A DNA stretch of 64,000 nt from Erythrobacter litoralis (GCF_001719165.1 NZ_CP017057.1:248001-312000), one strand, 5' to 3'. Counted from the first letter of the stretch, positions 34,702 to 44,969 are shown. The notes: generated by a model from the sequence alone, not told the origin. Numbers and translations are program-made.

Positions 34702-35520
34702 GTGGAAATCGTTACCCGCTTCGCCCCTAGCCCCAATGGTCCGCTGCATCTCGGCCACGCCTTCGCCGCGATCGTCGCGCACGATCTCGCGCAAGCAGCG
34801 GGTGGGCGTTTCCTCCTGCGGATCGAGGATATCGACGGCCCGCGCTCGCGTGCGGAACTGGGCGATGAATTCCGCCGCGACCTCGAATGGCTCGGGCTTG
34901 AATGGGAAGAGGTGCCCGCCCAATCAACTCGGCTCGACAGCTACACCGCCGCCGCGCAGGGCCTGCGCGAGCGAGGCCTGCTCTATCCCTGCATTTGCAC
35001 GCGCCGGGAGATCGAGGCTGCTGCCACGCGTAAGGGCCCGGAAGGCCCCGTCTACCCCGGGACGTGCAAACGCCGTGCGATCGATCCTGCCTTGCCTGCG
35101 GCCCTGCGTCTCGATGTCGAGAAGGCGCTTGCCGTCACGGGGCAGTTGTTCTGGATGGACGAACTCGCAGGAAAACAGGTCGCGGATGCCGCCGCCGGGG
35201 GCGATGTCGTGATTGTGCGCAAGGATCTTCCGGCGAGCTATCATCTCGCGGCCACGCTCGACGATGCGGCCGATGGCTCGACGCTGGTCACGCGCGGTGC
35301 CGATCTGTTCCATGCCACCCATGTCCACCGACTGATTCAGGCGCTACTCGACCTGCCGGTGCCGCGCTGGCACCATCATCGTCTGCTGCTCGACGAGAAG
35401 GGCCGGAAACTGGCGAAACGCCGCGGTTCGCCCGCGCTTTCGGACCGGCGCGAGGCGGGCGAGGACGGATTGATGCTTGCCCGGCAATTGCGCTTGCAGC
35501 ATTTGCCATCTGGAACCTGA
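34702..35520 (+). CDS. gluQ: Glutamyl-Q tRNA(Asp) synthetase
   Basis: This is a truncated GluRS-like enzyme (272 residues, no anticodon-binding domain) that places glutamate on queuosine in tRNA-Asp. It shows RFAPSPNGPLHLGHAFAA (HIGH-like motif), the zinc residues in YPCICTRREIE and PVYPGTC, and KLAKRRGS in place of KMSKS. The GTG start is chosen because AGGAGG sits 8 bp before it and the catalytic fold starts at once. Longer in-frame starts exist upstream. Confidence 0.92.
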   Translation: MEIVTRFAPSPNGPLHLGHAFAAIVAHDLAQAAGGRFLLRIEDIDGPRSRAELGDEFRRDLEWLGLEWEEVPAQSTRLDSYTAAAQGLRERGLLYPCICTRREIEAAATRKGPEGPVYPGTCKRRAIDPALPAALRLDVEKALAVTGQLFWMDELAGKQVADAAAGGDVVIVRKDLPASYHLAATLDDAADGSTLVTRGADLFHATHVHRLIQALLDLPVPRWHHHRLLLDEKGRKLAKRRGSPALSDRREAGEDGLMLARQLRLQHLPSGT

Positions 35521-35544
35521 ACGAAGAAGGCCCATTTTGCACTC

Positions 35545-35775
35545 ATGGAATACGTTCTGATCCCCGCGCTCGTCATCCTGTGCATCATGGTCCTCGTGTC
35601 CCTGATCCGCGGGGTCGTGGCCTTCCTCAAGACCACCAAGATCGATCTCGAATCCGGCGAGGGTGAGACTGCGACCGATATGCAGCTTGCCCAGAACAAG
35701 GCAATGTTCGCGCGGATCAAGTATCAGGCGCTGGCGATCGTCGTCGTCGCGATCATCCTCGCGGTCGCGCGCTAG
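35545..35775 (+). CDS. HIG1-domain two-span membrane protein
   Basis: The 76-residue protein has two hydrophobic helices (LIPALVILCIMVLVSLIRGV and ALAIVVVAIILAVAR) joined by a polar loop. Before the second helix lies QNKAMFARIKYQ, which fits the HIG1 motif N-K-x-M-x-x-R-x-x-x-Q. HIG1 proteins associate with cytochrome oxidase in mitochondria and alphaproteobacteria. It sits before a cobalamin adenosyltransferase gene, an order often seen in alphaproteobacteria. Confidence 0.75.
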   Translation: MEYVLIPALVILCIMVLVSLIRGVVAFLKTTKIDLESGEGETATDMQLAQNKAMFARIKYQALAIVVVAIILAVAR

Positions 35776-35809
35776 ACGCACGCGCTGCAAGCGCATAGAG
35801 CCTGCGCCC

Positions 35810-36385
35810 ATGGTCAAGCTCAACCGCATCTACACCCGCACCGGCGACGACGGCACTACCGGCCTTGTCGACGGTTCGCGCATTCCCAAACATTCCGTGC
35901 GGATCGAGGCGATCGGCATGGTCGACGAGGCAAACAGCGCGATCGGGCTCGCGATCTCTGCGATTGCCGATAAGGGACATCGCGCGCTGCTGACACGGGT
36001 CCAGAACGACCTGTTCGACCTCGGCGCCGATCTTGCGACCCCTGCCGTCGACAGGGATTTCGCGCCGTCGGAAATGGTCCTGCGCATGGTTCCGGCGCAG
36101 GCCGAATGGATCGAGGCGCAGATCGATGCCCTTAACGAACGGCTCGAACCGCTCACCAGCTTCGTCCTTCCTGGCGGAAGCGAGGCGGCTGCTCGCGTCC
36201 ATGTCGCCCGCGCGACGACCCGCGCGGCCGAACGGGCAATGACAGCGCTTGCCGGCGAAAGCCCGGTCAACCCGGCCGCCAGCGCGTACATCAATCGCCT
36301 TTCCGACCTGCTCTTCGTCCTTGCGCGGGTGCTCAACGAAGACGGCGCTTCCGACGTCAACTGGGTCCCCGGCGCGAACCGGTAG
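35810..36385 (+). CDS. Cob(I)alamin adenosyltransferase, PduO type
   Basis: The 191-residue enzyme forms adenosylcobalamin from cob(I)alamin and ATP. Motifs are KLNRIYTRTGDDGTTGLVDG (ATP site), IGMVDEANSAIGLA, LTSFVLPGGSEAAARVHVAR and the final helix INRLSDLLFVLARVLNEDG. The family length and all motifs are retained. It lies 34 bp after the HIG1 gene and before the hydroxyacyl-CoA dehydrogenase gene. Confidence 0.94.
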   Translation: MVKLNRIYTRTGDDGTTGLVDGSRIPKHSVRIEAIGMVDEANSAIGLAISAIADKGHRALLTRVQNDLFDLGADLATPAVDRDFAPSEMVLRMVPAQAEWIEAQIDALNERLEPLTSFVLPGGSEAAARVHVARATTRAAERAMTALAGESPVNPAASAYINRLSDLLFVLARVLNEDGASDVNWVPGANR

Positions 36386-36461
36386 CTATCCGCTGGCCTT
36401 TGCCCGCGGCGCGCGCTAACGGGTGCGGCAACTGGAATGCTGCACTTGCGAAGGAATTATC

Positions 36462-37331
36462 ATGCGCAATATCGCCGTCATCGGGGCCGGGCAGATGGGC
36501 ACCGGGATCGCCCAGACCGTCGCCCGGCACGGAATGAAGGTCATGCTTGCCGATGTGAACCTTGAACGGGCAGAGGCGGGCAAGGCCAATATCGAAAACG
36601 CCGTGACGAAGCTGGTCGGACGCGGCAAGCTCGAGGCGGACGAGGCCGAGGCGCTGCTCTCCCGCATCACGCCGGTTCCCGATTACGCGCCGATGGAGGG
36701 TGCCGACCTCATCATCGAGGCGGCGACCGAGAAGGAAGAGATCAAGCAGGCGATCTTCGAAAATGCGAGCAAGGTGCTCGGCAAGACGGCGATCATGGCT
36801 AGCAACACAAGCTCGATCCCGATCACCCGCATGGCCAATCACTCGCCCGATCCTGCGCGCTTCATCGGCCTGCATTTCTTCAATCCCGTGCCCGTGATGG
36901 GGCTGATCGAGGTCATTCCGGGCCTCGCCACCTCGCAGGAGACGACCGATGCCGTCACCGCCTTCGCCCGCGGGTTGGGCAAGGAAGTCGTGCTGTCGCA
37001 GGATGAACCCGGCTTCGTCGTCAATCGCATCCTGCTGCCGATGATCAACGAGGCGGTTTTCGTGCTCGGCCAGTCGACCGCGGGGATCGAGGATATCGAC
37101 AAGGGCTGCCGGCTCGGCCTCAACCATCCGATGGGGCCGCTGCAACTCGCGGATTTCGTCGGGCTCGATACCTGCCTCGATATCATCAAGGTGCTCTACA
37201 AGACGACCCGGGACAGCAAGTATCGGCCCGCGCCGCTGCTGGTGAAATATGTCGAGGCCGGCTGGCTGGGGCGCAAGACCGGGCGCGGCTTTTACGATTA
37301 CAGCGGCGAGGCGCCCGTCCCCACGCGTTGA
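36462..37331 (+). CDS. 3-hydroxybutyryl-CoA dehydrogenase
   Basis: The 289-residue enzyme has the NAD motif [13 protein letters not shown], the catalytic Ser/Asn region [11 protein letters not shown], the His in [20 protein letters not shown], and the C-terminal [20 protein letters not shown] and [11 protein letters not shown]. It oxidises 3-hydroxyacyl-CoA, most likely the C4 substrate, in fatty-acid or polyhydroxyalkanoate turnover. AAGGA lies 7 bp before the ATG. Confidence 0.93.
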   Translation: MRNIAVIGAGQMGTGIAQTVARHGMKVMLADVNLERAEAGKANIENAVTKLVGRGKLEADEAEALLSRITPVPDYAPMEGADLIIEAATEKEEIKQAIFENASKVLGKTAIMASNTSSIPITRMANHSPDPARFIGLHFFNPVPVMGLIEVIPGLATSQETTDAVTAFARGLGKEVVLSQDEPGFVVNRILLPMINEAVFVLGQSTAGIEDIDKGCRLGLNHPMGPLQLADFVGLDTCLDIIKVLYKTTRDSKYRPAPLLVKYVEAGWLGRKTGRGFYDYSGEAPVPTR

Positions 37332-37395
37332 GCCGGTGGGACGCCAAGGAACATCGGACCGGGCCTAACCGTTGGTTATGCAAAGGAGATTTTGC

Positions 37396-37719
37396 ATGAC
37401 CGAACGTAAGAACCCCGTCAGCCAGGAAGAGCGCCAGTCGGGCCTCGCGCCCGAGACGCACAATGACGAGCAGGACGATCACCGCCAGCAGGCGCAGGAA
37501 GTCGCCAGCGAAGCGCAGTCCGAGGAGAGCGGCGAGCCCGGGGCCACCGAAAGCCGCAAGGCCCCGTCACCCGGCATCGACAATGTCGCGGGCAATGAAC
37601 GCGACATGATCGACGAGATGCGCGACATGGAAGACAGCGGCCGCATCGATCATTCGGCCTATGCCGGCGAACCCAATCACGACGACAATACCGGCAAGTA
37701 CGACGGCAAGGAAAGCTGA
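37396..37719 (+). CDS. Small acidic hydrophilic protein
   Basis: The 107-residue product is strongly hydrophilic and probably disordered, with many E, D, Q, N and S (for example HNDEQDDHRQQAQEVASEAQ). It ends DDNTGKYDGKES and has no Cys and no membrane segment. AAGGAGA sits 8 bp before the ATG. No family was recognised; the composition recalls small stress or hydrophilin-like proteins, but that is only a compositional impression. Confidence 0.6.
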   Translation: MTERKNPVSQEERQSGLAPETHNDEQDDHRQQAQEVASEAQSEESGEPGATESRKAPSPGIDNVAGNERDMIDEMRDMEDSGRIDHSAYAGEPNHDDNTGKYDGKES

Positions 37720-37747
37720 CCTGCGCGCATGCCCGGGATTACCCGCT

Positions 37748-38140
37748 CTAATAGTTGGCCGGGTTATCCTCAGCGGCGTATGCGTCCGTCTCGGGCGCAT
37801 CGCCTTCGAGGATGACGTAATCCTCGCTCGCCGCATCGCGCGATAGCTCGGGATTGGGATCGAATCCCTGCGCATCGTCGATCGGCTCGCTGCCGTCCGA
37901 ACCGTCGTAGGAATTATCGTACCAACCGTCCGGTGTTTCCGAAGAGCCGGCAAGGTCGGCGATGCTGGTTTCGGCTTCCGGCTCGGCTTCGATTTCGGCA
38001 GCCGCGTTCTCGTAGTCAGGCGGGGTCGCAGGGCGATCTCTCACCCCCTCGAAATTGGCGGCGACCAACCCCGCGCCCACGACGACTACGGCCGCGAAAG
38101 CGAGCGCTGTCCTGCTGTTGTCGAACAAGGTCCGGACCAT
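37748..38140 (-). CDS. Membrane-anchored acidic protein of unknown function
   Basis: The 130-residue product has an N-terminal membrane anchor or uncleaved signal (TALAFAAVVVVGAGLVAANF) and a long Asp/Glu-rich, low-complexity outer part that ends EDNPANY. No domain was recognised. It lies 25 bp downstream of mutS on the same strand and could be read through from it. Confidence 0.6.
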   Translation of the reverse strand: MVRTLFDNSRTALAFAAVVVVGAGLVAANFEGVRDRPATPPDYENAAAEIEAEPEAETSIADLAGSSETPDGWYDNSYDGSDGSEPIDDAQGFDPNPELSRDAASEDYVILEGDAPETDAYAAEDNPANY

Positions 38141-38165
38141 GGCTTCTCGCCTTACAGGAGCGGGA

Positions 38166-40829
38166 TTAAGCTTTCGTATTCGCCGCTTCGCGCTTCAGTT
38201 CATAGAGCATGTCGAGCGCCTCGCGCGGGGAAAGCGCATCGATGTCCATTTCGCGCAGCCGTTCGACCAGCGCCTCTTGCGGGCCAAGTTCGGGCTGCAC
38301 GCTCGCTGCGGCGAACAGCGGCAATTCGCCGAGGCCCGCGGCAAGCCCGCCGGTCTCGGTGCGGGCCTGTTCGAGCTTCGCCAACACTTGGCTCGCCCGC
38401 GCGACCACCTCTTTCGGCACTCCGGCGAGCTTGGCGACGGCGAGCCCGTAGCTACGGTCGGCCGGGCCTTCGGCGAGTTCGTGGAGCAGGACGAGATCGC
38501 CCTTCCATTCGCGCGCGCGAACATGGTGAAGTGACAACGCAGGGCAGCTTTCGGCGAGCCGCGAAAGCTCGTGGTAATGAGTCGCGAACAGGCAGCGGCA
38601 GCCGATCCGCGAATGCACCGCCTCGACCACAGCCCATGCCAAAGCGAGCCCGTCATAGGTCGAAGTTCCGCGCCCGACCTCATCGAGGATCACGAAGCTG
38701 CGCGGCCCGGCCTGAGCGAGGATAGCGGCGGTCTCGACCATCTCGACCATGAAGGTCGACCGGCCCCGGGCGAGATTGTCGGATGCGCCGACCCGGCTGA
38801 AGAGGCGGTCGACCAACCCGATCCGGGCAGAGGACGCGGGGACGAAGCAGCCCGCCTGCGCCATTAAGACAATAAGCGCGTTCTGGCGCAGGAAGGTCGA
38901 CTTGCCGCCCATGTTCGGCCCGCCGATCAGCCACAGCCGGTCCTGCGATGCGAGCGAGCAGTCATTGGCGACGAAGCGTTCCCCCGCCTTTGCGAGCGCC
39001 GCCTCGACCACGGGGTGCCTGCCCGCGCGGATATCGAGCGCGGGGTCCTCGTCGATTTCGGGACGGCACCATTCCCCTTCCGCTGCGCGTTCGGCATTGC
39101 CCGCAGCCACGTCGAGCCGGGCGAGCGCGGCGGCCGTGCGCGCGATGCCTTCGCGTGCGGCGCAGACTTCGCCGACGAGTTCCTCGAAATGCGCGTCCTC
39201 GGCGGCGAGCGCCCGGCCGCCCGCCTCGGAAATGCGCGAGGCTTCCTCGTGCAGGGCGAGCGAATTGAAGCGCACCGCGTCCTTCATCGTCTGGCGATGG
39301 GTGAAACCGCTGTCGGCCGCCATGAAGCGATCGGCATGGCGCGCGGGCACTTCGATGAAATAGCCGAGCACGCCATTGTGCCTGATCTTGAGCGAGGGCG
39401 TTCCCGTCTCCTCCCGGTAGCGCGCCTCCATCGCCGCGATCGCCTTGCGCGCATTCCCTGAAACCTCGCGCAATTCGTCGAGCGAGGCATCGTAGCCGCC
39501 CGCGATATAGCCCCCATTGCCGCGCTCGGTCGGCGGTGAAGCGACGAGTGCGCGCGCAAGCAGGTCGACCAATGCCCCATGCCCGCCGAGCTCCGGGAGC
39601 AGCCGGGCAAGCAGGGCAGGGCGATCTGCTTGAGCGGCAAGCCATTCATGGAGCCGCGTCGCTTCGGCCAGCCCGTCGCGCACCTGCCCGAGATCGCGCG
39701 GGCTCCCGCGACCGGCAGCGATCCGCCCGAGCGCACGCCCGATATCCGGCAGGGAGCGCATCCCGTCGCGCAGCCGCGCGCGTTCGATCGGGCGGTCAAG
39801 CCAGAACTGGACAAGCGCCAGCCGCGCCTCGATCTCTTGCCGGTCGAGCAGCGGCGCGGACAGATCTTCGGCGAGCAGGCGCGAGCCAGCGCCGGTCGAA
39901 CAGCGGTCGAGCGAGGCCGCAAGGCTCCCGCTGCGCCCGCCGGTGCTGCTGGCGAGGATTTCGAGACTCGTGCGCGTCGCCTCGTCCATCGCCAGCCCGG
40001 CATTGCCTGCGCGCCGCACCGGTGGCAGCAACAGCGGCAATCGCCCCCGCCCGGCATGGTCGAGATAGGCGATGAGCCCGCCGGCTGCCGCCAGCATGGC
40101 GCGGCTGAAATCTCCGAAACCGTCGAGTGTTTTGACCTCGTGGACCTTGCGCAGCCGTTCACCGCCTGCCTCGCTAGAAAAATCGCGCGCCGGATGAAGG
40201 GCGGCTTCTTCAAGGCCCGGCTCATGCGCGAAGGCGAAGTCCTCCGGAATCACGATCTCGCTCGGCGCGAGACGGGCGAGTTCGGCGCCCAGTGTTTCGG
40301 GCGCGCATTCCTCCAGCACCATGGTCCCGGTCGAGATGTCGCAGCTGGCAAGCCCGATTGCCCCGCGCACTTCGGCGAGCGCCGCGAGCAGGTTCGCCCG
40401 GCGCGGTTCGAGCAACGCTTCCTCGGTCAGGGTGCCTGCGGTGACGAAGCGCACGATGTCGCGCTTCACCAGCACTTTCGAGGACGGCGTGCCTTCGCGC
40501 TTGGCCCTGGCCTTCGCTTCCTCTGGCGTCTCGACCTGTTCGGCGATCGCGACCTTGCAGCCCGCCTTGATCAGCCGGGCGAGATATCCTTCTGCCGAAT
40601 GGACCGGGACGCCGCACATCGGGACCGGCTCGCCCGCATGTTCCCCGCGGGTCGTCAGGGCGATGTCCAGCACCTGCGAGGCAGTGCGGGCGTCGTCGAA
40701 GAACAGCTCGAAGAAATCGCCCATCCGGTAGAACAGCAGCGATGCGCCCGCCTCCGCCTTGAGCGCGAGATATTGCTCCATCATCGGCGTCGGTTTGCCG
40801 GCGGTTTTCGAGGCGGTGCTTGCGGCCAT
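38166..40829 (-). CDS. mutS: DNA mismatch repair protein MutS
   Basis: The 887-residue ATPase recognises mismatches. The N-terminal mismatch-binding F-x-E lies in [15 protein letters not shown]. Further on are the lever/clamp region ([20 protein letters not shown]), Walker A in [16 protein letters not shown], Walker B and signature in [20 protein letters not shown], and the HTH-like C-terminus. Length and order are normal. It is divergent from maeB over 158 bp that must hold both promoters. Confidence 0.97.
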   Translation of the reverse strand: MAASTASKTAGKPTPMMEQYLALKAEAGASLLFYRMGDFFELFFDDARTASQVLDIALTTRGEHAGEPVPMCGVPVHSAEGYLARLIKAGCKVAIAEQVETPEEAKARAKREGTPSSKVLVKRDIVRFVTAGTLTEEALLEPRRANLLAALAEVRGAIGLASCDISTGTMVLEECAPETLGAELARLAPSEIVIPEDFAFAHEPGLEEAALHPARDFSSEAGGERLRKVHEVKTLDGFGDFSRAMLAAAGGLIAYLDHAGRGRLPLLLPPVRRAGNAGLAMDEATRTSLEILASSTGGRSGSLAASLDRCSTGAGSRLLAEDLSAPLLDRQEIEARLALVQFWLDRPIERARLRDGMRSLPDIGRALGRIAAGRGSPRDLGQVRDGLAEATRLHEWLAAQADRPALLARLLPELGGHGALVDLLARALVASPPTERGNGGYIAGGYDASLDELREVSGNARKAIAAMEARYREETGTPSLKIRHNGVLGYFIEVPARHADRFMAADSGFTHRQTMKDAVRFNSLALHEEASRISEAGGRALAAEDAHFEELVGEVCAAREGIARTAAALARLDVAAGNAERAAEGEWCRPEIDEDPALDIRAGRHPVVEAALAKAGERFVANDCSLASQDRLWLIGGPNMGGKSTFLRQNALIVLMAQAGCFVPASSARIGLVDRLFSRVGASDNLARGRSTFMVEMVETAAILAQAGPRSFVILDEVGRGTSTYDGLALAWAVVEAVHSRIGCRCLFATHYHELSRLAESCPALSLHHVRAREWKGDLVLLHELAEGPADRSYGLAVAKLAGVPKEVVARASQVLAKLEQARTETGGLAAGLGELPLFAAASVQPELGPQEALVERLREMDIDALSPREALDMLYELKREAANTKA

Positions 40830-40987
40830 GGTCCCGGACTAGCATCGCACTGGCGATTCGGAACGAGGCCCCGTGGCGCTTTCCCCTGTTCCTTCGCCGC
40901 CTCGGCCCACAAGAGCCTATCGTTTGTCACCTCGGCGGGCTAAGCGGCTGTCGAGCAAAGGGCATGGGCAGTTGAAGGAATACCGGC

Positions 40988-43261
40988 ATGGCTGACGAAC
41001 CGACTGGTGGGTCGAAGGGGGGATTCACCACGCGCGAGGCGCTGTTCTACCATGAGACGATCCGGCCAGGTAAGCTGGAGATCGTCGCGACCAAGCCGAT
41101 GACCTCGCAGCGCGACCTCAGCCTCGCCTATTCGCCGGGCGTCGCCGCTCCGGTCGAGGCGATCGCGCAGGATCCCAAGCTGGCGGCGCGCTACACCGCC
41201 AAGGCCAATCTCGTCGCGGTGATCTCGAACGGTTCGGCGATCCTCGGCCTCGGCAATCTCGGGGCGCTCGCGTCCAAGCCGGTGATGGAAGGCAAGGCGG
41301 TGCTGTTCAAGCGGTTCGCCGACGTCGATTCGATCGACATCGAACTCGATACCGAGGACCCGGACAAGTTCATCGAGGCGGTGGCGCTAATGGAGCCGAC
41401 TTTCGGCGGCATCAATCTCGAGGACATCAAGGCGCCCGAATGCTTCATCATCGAAGCCGCCCTGCGCGAGCGCATGAACATACCCGTGATGCATGACGAC
41501 CAGCACGGCACCGCGATCATCACGGCGGCGGGCCTGCTCAATGCGTGCCACCTCACCAATCGCGACATCAAGGACGTGAAGGTGGTCGTGAACGGCGCGG
41601 GCGCGGCGGCCATCGCCTGCACCGCTCTCATCAAGGCGATGGGCGTGTCGCCGCTGAACGTCATCATGTGCGACCGCTCCGGACCGATCACGCCCGATCG
41701 CGACAATGTCGACCAATGGAAGAGCGCGCACGCGACCGCGACCGATGCTAAGGACCTCGAAGAGGCGCTGGTCGGTGCAGACATCTTCCTCGGCCTGTCG
41801 GCGGCGGGCGCGCTCAAACCCGAATGGGTGAAGAAGATGGCCGACAAGCCAATCATCTTCGCCATGGCCAACCCCGTGCCCGAAATCATGCCTGACGAGG
41901 CCAAGGAAGTGCGCCCCGACGCGATAATCGCGACGGGGCGCAGCGACTTCCCGAACCAAGTCAATAACGTGCTCGGCTTCCCTTTCATCTTCCGCGGCGC
42001 GCTCGACGTGCAGGCGACGACGATCAACGAGGAAATGAAGGTCGCTGCAGCCGAAGCCATCGCCAAGCTCGCCCGGGAGCGCGTGCCAGAGGAAGTCGCT
42101 GCCGCCTATGGCAGGAACCACAAGTTCGGGACCGACTATATCATCCCCGCGCCCTTCGATCCCCGGCTGATCGAGGTGGTTTCCTCGGCGGTTGCCAAGG
42201 CAGCGATGGATTCGGGCGTCGCACAGGCGCGCATCGAGGATTTCGAGGCCTATCGCATAAAGCTGCGCTCACGGCTCAATCCGACTACCGCGGTGCTGAG
42301 CGGCGTGTACAACGAGGCCAAGGAGAACCCGAAGCGCATGGTCTTCGCCGAAGCGGAAGAAGAGGTCGTGCTGCGCGCTGCGATCCAGTTCCGCGATTTC
42401 GGCTATGGCAAGCCGATCCTCGTCGGGCGGACCAAGGCTGTGCTCGACAAGCTTCACCAGCTTTCGGTGTCGGATCCCGGCAGTTTCGAGATCCAGAATT
42501 CGGCCGACAGCGAGCATGTGCCGGCCATGGTCGACTATCTCTACCAGCGGCTTCAGCGGCGCGGCTATACCGAGCGCGACGTGCGGCGAATGGTCAATCA
42601 GGAGCGCAACGTCTTCGCCGCACTGCTTGTTGCGCTGGGCCATGGCGACGGGATGATCTCCGGCCTTACCCGGACGTTCGCCCAGACCGTGCGCGAGGTG
42701 AACATGGTGCTCGACCGCAAGCCGGGCGCGCTGCCTTTCGGCATCCACATGATGATCGGCAAGAACCACACGACCTTCCTCGCCGACACGACCATGAACG
42801 AGCGGCCGACCGCCGAGGAACTCGCCCATATCGCGCGCGAAGCTGCCGCAGTCGCGCGGCGCATGGGTCACGAGCCGCGGGTTGCGTTCCTGTCCTATTC
42901 GACTTTCGGAAACCCTTCCGGCCAGTGGCTCGGCAATATTAGGGAGGCCGTCGCGATCCTCGACCGGGAGGATCCTGGCTTCGAGTACGAAGGGGAGATG
43001 GCACCCGATGCTGCGCTCAACCCGACGGTGATGAAGCTCTATCCCTTCAGCCGCCTGTCGGCGCCAGCCAACGTGCTGATCATGCCGGGCCTGCAATCGG
43101 CCAACCTCTCAGCCAAAATGCTGCGCGAACTGGGCGCGAACACGACCGTCGGTCCGATGCTGATCGGGATGGAGAAGCCGGTGCAGATCGCGCCGATGAC
43201 TGCGCTGACGCCGGACGTGCTGACGCTTTCTGTGCTCGCCAGCGCGGGTGTTGTTGGCTGA
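40988..43261 (+). CDS. maeB: NADP-dependent malic enzyme (malic-Pta hybrid)
   Basis: The 757-residue hybrid has an N-terminal malic enzyme (LSLAYSPGVAAPVEAIAQDP, MHDDQHGTAIITAAGLLNAC, the NADP fold in VVVNGAGAAAIACTALIK and GRSDFPNQVNNVLGFPFIFR) up to about residue 430. A phosphotransacetylase-like domain follows to the end. The Pta part usually regulates the enzyme and need not be active. It decarboxylates malate to pyruvate with NADP. It is monocistronic, with a terminator right after the stop. Confidence 0.96.
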   Translation: MADEPTGGSKGGFTTREALFYHETIRPGKLEIVATKPMTSQRDLSLAYSPGVAAPVEAIAQDPKLAARYTAKANLVAVISNGSAILGLGNLGALASKPVMEGKAVLFKRFADVDSIDIELDTEDPDKFIEAVALMEPTFGGINLEDIKAPECFIIEAALRERMNIPVMHDDQHGTAIITAAGLLNACHLTNRDIKDVKVVVNGAGAAAIACTALIKAMGVSPLNVIMCDRSGPITPDRDNVDQWKSAHATATDAKDLEEALVGADIFLGLSAAGALKPEWVKKMADKPIIFAMANPVPEIMPDEAKEVRPDAIIATGRSDFPNQVNNVLGFPFIFRGALDVQATTINEEMKVAAAEAIAKLARERVPEEVAAAYGRNHKFGTDYIIPAPFDPRLIEVVSSAVAKAAMDSGVAQARIEDFEAYRIKLRSRLNPTTAVLSGVYNEAKENPKRMVFAEAEEEVVLRAAIQFRDFGYGKPILVGRTKAVLDKLHQLSVSDPGSFEIQNSADSEHVPAMVDYLYQRLQRRGYTERDVRRMVNQERNVFAALLVALGHGDGMISGLTRTFAQTVREVNMVLDRKPGALPFGIHMMIGKNHTTFLADTTMNERPTAEELAHIAREAAAVARRMGHEPRVAFLSYSTFGNPSGQWLGNIREAVAILDREDPGFEYEGEMAPDAALNPTVMKLYPFSRLSAPANVLIMPGLQSANLSAKMLRELGANTTVGPMLIGMEKPVQIAPMTALTPDVLTLSVLASAGVVG

Positions 43262-43267
43262 AACAAA

Positions 43268-43300
43268 AAGGGCCCGGCTTGGCTGGCCGGGCCCTCGTTG
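43268..43300. terminator. Bidirectional rho-independent terminator
   Basis: The 9-bp stem GGGCCCGGC / GCCGGGCCC (43270-43294) has a 7-base loop. It is flanked by CAAAAAG on the left (T-rich on the minus strand) and TCGTTGTTTC on the right. It separates the convergent maeB and YciE-like genes. Confidence 0.88.
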
Positions 43301-43332
43301 TTTCGGGTTTGCCCCGGCATTGTCTTCTCGGA

Positions 43333-43833
43333 TCAGGCCATTGCCTGCCGGTTCACTTCGCCCGAGGCGATGTCGGTCATCGTGCGGTCACCGCCATAGG
43401 TGTTATCGAGGCAATCCCTCAGGATTTTTGCGTCGTCCTCTAGGCCGAGACGGCGCGCGAAGCTTGCTGCAGTGCCGTAACCCGCAATCCCGTAATGAGT
43501 CATGCGCTGATACTGGGCGATGATCGATGCATCGCGGACGTCTTCGTCCTTGATGTTATCGGCGTCGATGGCGTGAGCGTGCGCTTCCTTGACGAGCCCT
43601 TCCATGCCCTTGCAGAATTCGTCGGTCGGATCGGCGTCATGCGTCTTAATGATGCCGCGCACCTTTTCGATGCCCTGCTTGATGCCGTCGGTACCGGCAT
43701 CTAGCGCGTCTTTGAGCGTTTCCGAAGTAGCGCATTCGCGCAGTTTCTTCGTGGCTTCAAGCGACTGCTTGTCGGCGCTGTAAATGTCCTGAAGCTGGTC
43801 AATGTAGAGGTCTTTCAGGGTCGCGATGCTCAT
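43333..43833 (-). CDS. YciE/YciF-family ferritin-like protein (DUF892)
   Basis: The 166-residue four-helix-bundle protein has DLYIDQLQDIYSADKQSLEA, acidic/His residues on helices (KEAHAHAIDADNIKDEDVRD) and AQYQRMTHYGIAGYGTAASF. These suggest a ferritin-like di-metal site. DUF892 proteins are linked to stress responses. The start at 43833 is preferred because GGAG sits 9 bp before it; an ATG 5 codons upstream overlaps that site. Confidence 0.88.
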   Translation of the reverse strand: MSIATLKDLYIDQLQDIYSADKQSLEATKKLRECATSETLKDALDAGTDGIKQGIEKVRGIIKTHDADPTDEFCKGMEGLVKEAHAHAIDADNIKDEDVRDASIIAQYQRMTHYGIAGYGTAASFARRLGLEDDAKILRDCLDNTYGGDRTMTDIASGEVNRQAMA

Positions 43834-44512
43834 ATGCTTCGTCTCCATATTTGTGTTGATGGTTCACGATATTTACGGGTGCGCTGGATGGATGTTCCGA
43901 ATAAGCGCGAGCAGCCCGGGATAGGCGCGACGAGGCGGGAGCGAACCACGACGAGCGGGTTGCAAAGTCCGCGTGAAGGCCCGGGGGGCGCACGCTAGGA
44001 ACCGCCGTCCAAATAGTAGTAGTAGGCCTTTCACGAATGACGCCGGCTAACTCGCACAAATTAGCTGATCCGCCTAAAGTGCAGCGGATCAAGTCAATTG
44101 ATGTGGAATTGTCGAACACCGGAGGTGTCAAATCTGAACCTTGAGGCAACAGTTTTATTGGTGCAGATGTGCGCGCCTATCAAGAACAACTTAGCGAGGA
44201 GGGGTGTCGACCGAATTTCGCGAGGAAACTTATTGGCTTGCAGCCGTGTCCCAATTCCCCCTCACCTACCCAGCTCAATGGAAACCCATTGCCAAGCCAG
44301 GTTGGACGAACGCCAAATTTGTTTCTGAGCAGATGTTGGGGGGAGAGAGCCCTGCTTGCGGCCGTGAGACGATGGCCCCTTTCTGTCCCCGGGGGCGTGG
44401 TTCGTACTTGTAGCTAGATATTTACGCCAAAACATTTTTACGATATTATTGCTACGTTCTGAGTGGCAGCCTCTCTTTAACCAGAGAACTTGCCGCTATT
44501 AGGACGCGTAGT

Positions 44513-44581
44513 GCACACCTGATTCGACTGGACAGTTTGCTCGTTGATTACGGACTAATCTACGCGAATGCTCAGGTGTGC
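44513..44581. repeat. Imperfect inverted repeat
   Basis: GCACACCTGA (44513-44522) is the exact reverse complement of TCAGGTGTGC (44572-44581). Pairing can extend inward through TTCG and CGAA with a 3-base bulge. The loop is about 40 bases and no T run follows. It may be a structured RNA element or a binding site in the junction region. Confidence 0.5.
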
Positions 44582-44646
44582 TAAGAACCTGCAGGGCTGC
44601 GTTCGACCTAAATTAAGCATCCGCTTAGTAAAGAAGTTATTCGCGC

Positions 44647-44805
44647 TTACTCTGCTCTCAACTCTTTCAGCTTTTCTAGCGCTGCACACAGATCGATCGC
44701 GGCGAAACTGAAGCCGAGATCGTCGCAAAGCTCGAGAGCTTGTTCAACGAGAAGAAGCGCACGTTCCAAATCGCTATCTTCCCACCTATCTAGCGGATCA
44801 GCCAT
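44647..44805 (-). CDS. Small conserved-looking helical protein (52 residues)
   Basis: An ATG at 44805 opens 52 codons ending in TAA. The sequence begins MADPLDRWEDSDLERALLLV and continues EQALELCDDLGFSFAAIDLC, ending EKLKELRAE. It is amphipathic, with two predicted helices and a D-x-x-A-x-x-K-L-K pattern. Codon use and composition look coding, and a purine-rich GATGGGAC lies a few bases upstream. Function is unknown; it sits in the junction next to the flagellar island. Confidence 0.55.
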   Translation of the reverse strand: MADPLDRWEDSDLERALLLVEQALELCDDLGFSFAAIDLCAALEKLKELRAE

Positions 44806-44969
44806 GTTGTCCCATCAAATCCTGGCGAGCACATCGAGTTGCCCGCAGTCGGTCGGCGCCGCGGGCCCTACGCGGCACGATCGGAACCGCAAGCGGTCAA
44901 GACCCGCGGTCCCGTTTTGCAACACATAACGATGAAAGCAACATCATGCCCAGATCACCGCATGGCATT

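Noticed and set aside
44204..44413. Short rightward frame with protein-like stretch (YWLAAVSQFPLTYPAQWKPI)
   Set aside because: Its only start codon overlaps the ribosome-site-like AGGAGGGG, another frame over the same bases is equally open, and no family was recognised.
44417..44583. Open frame ending in SAHLIRLDSLLVDYGLIYAN
   Set aside because: There is no start codon after the preceding stop; it may be a remnant but cannot be called a gene.
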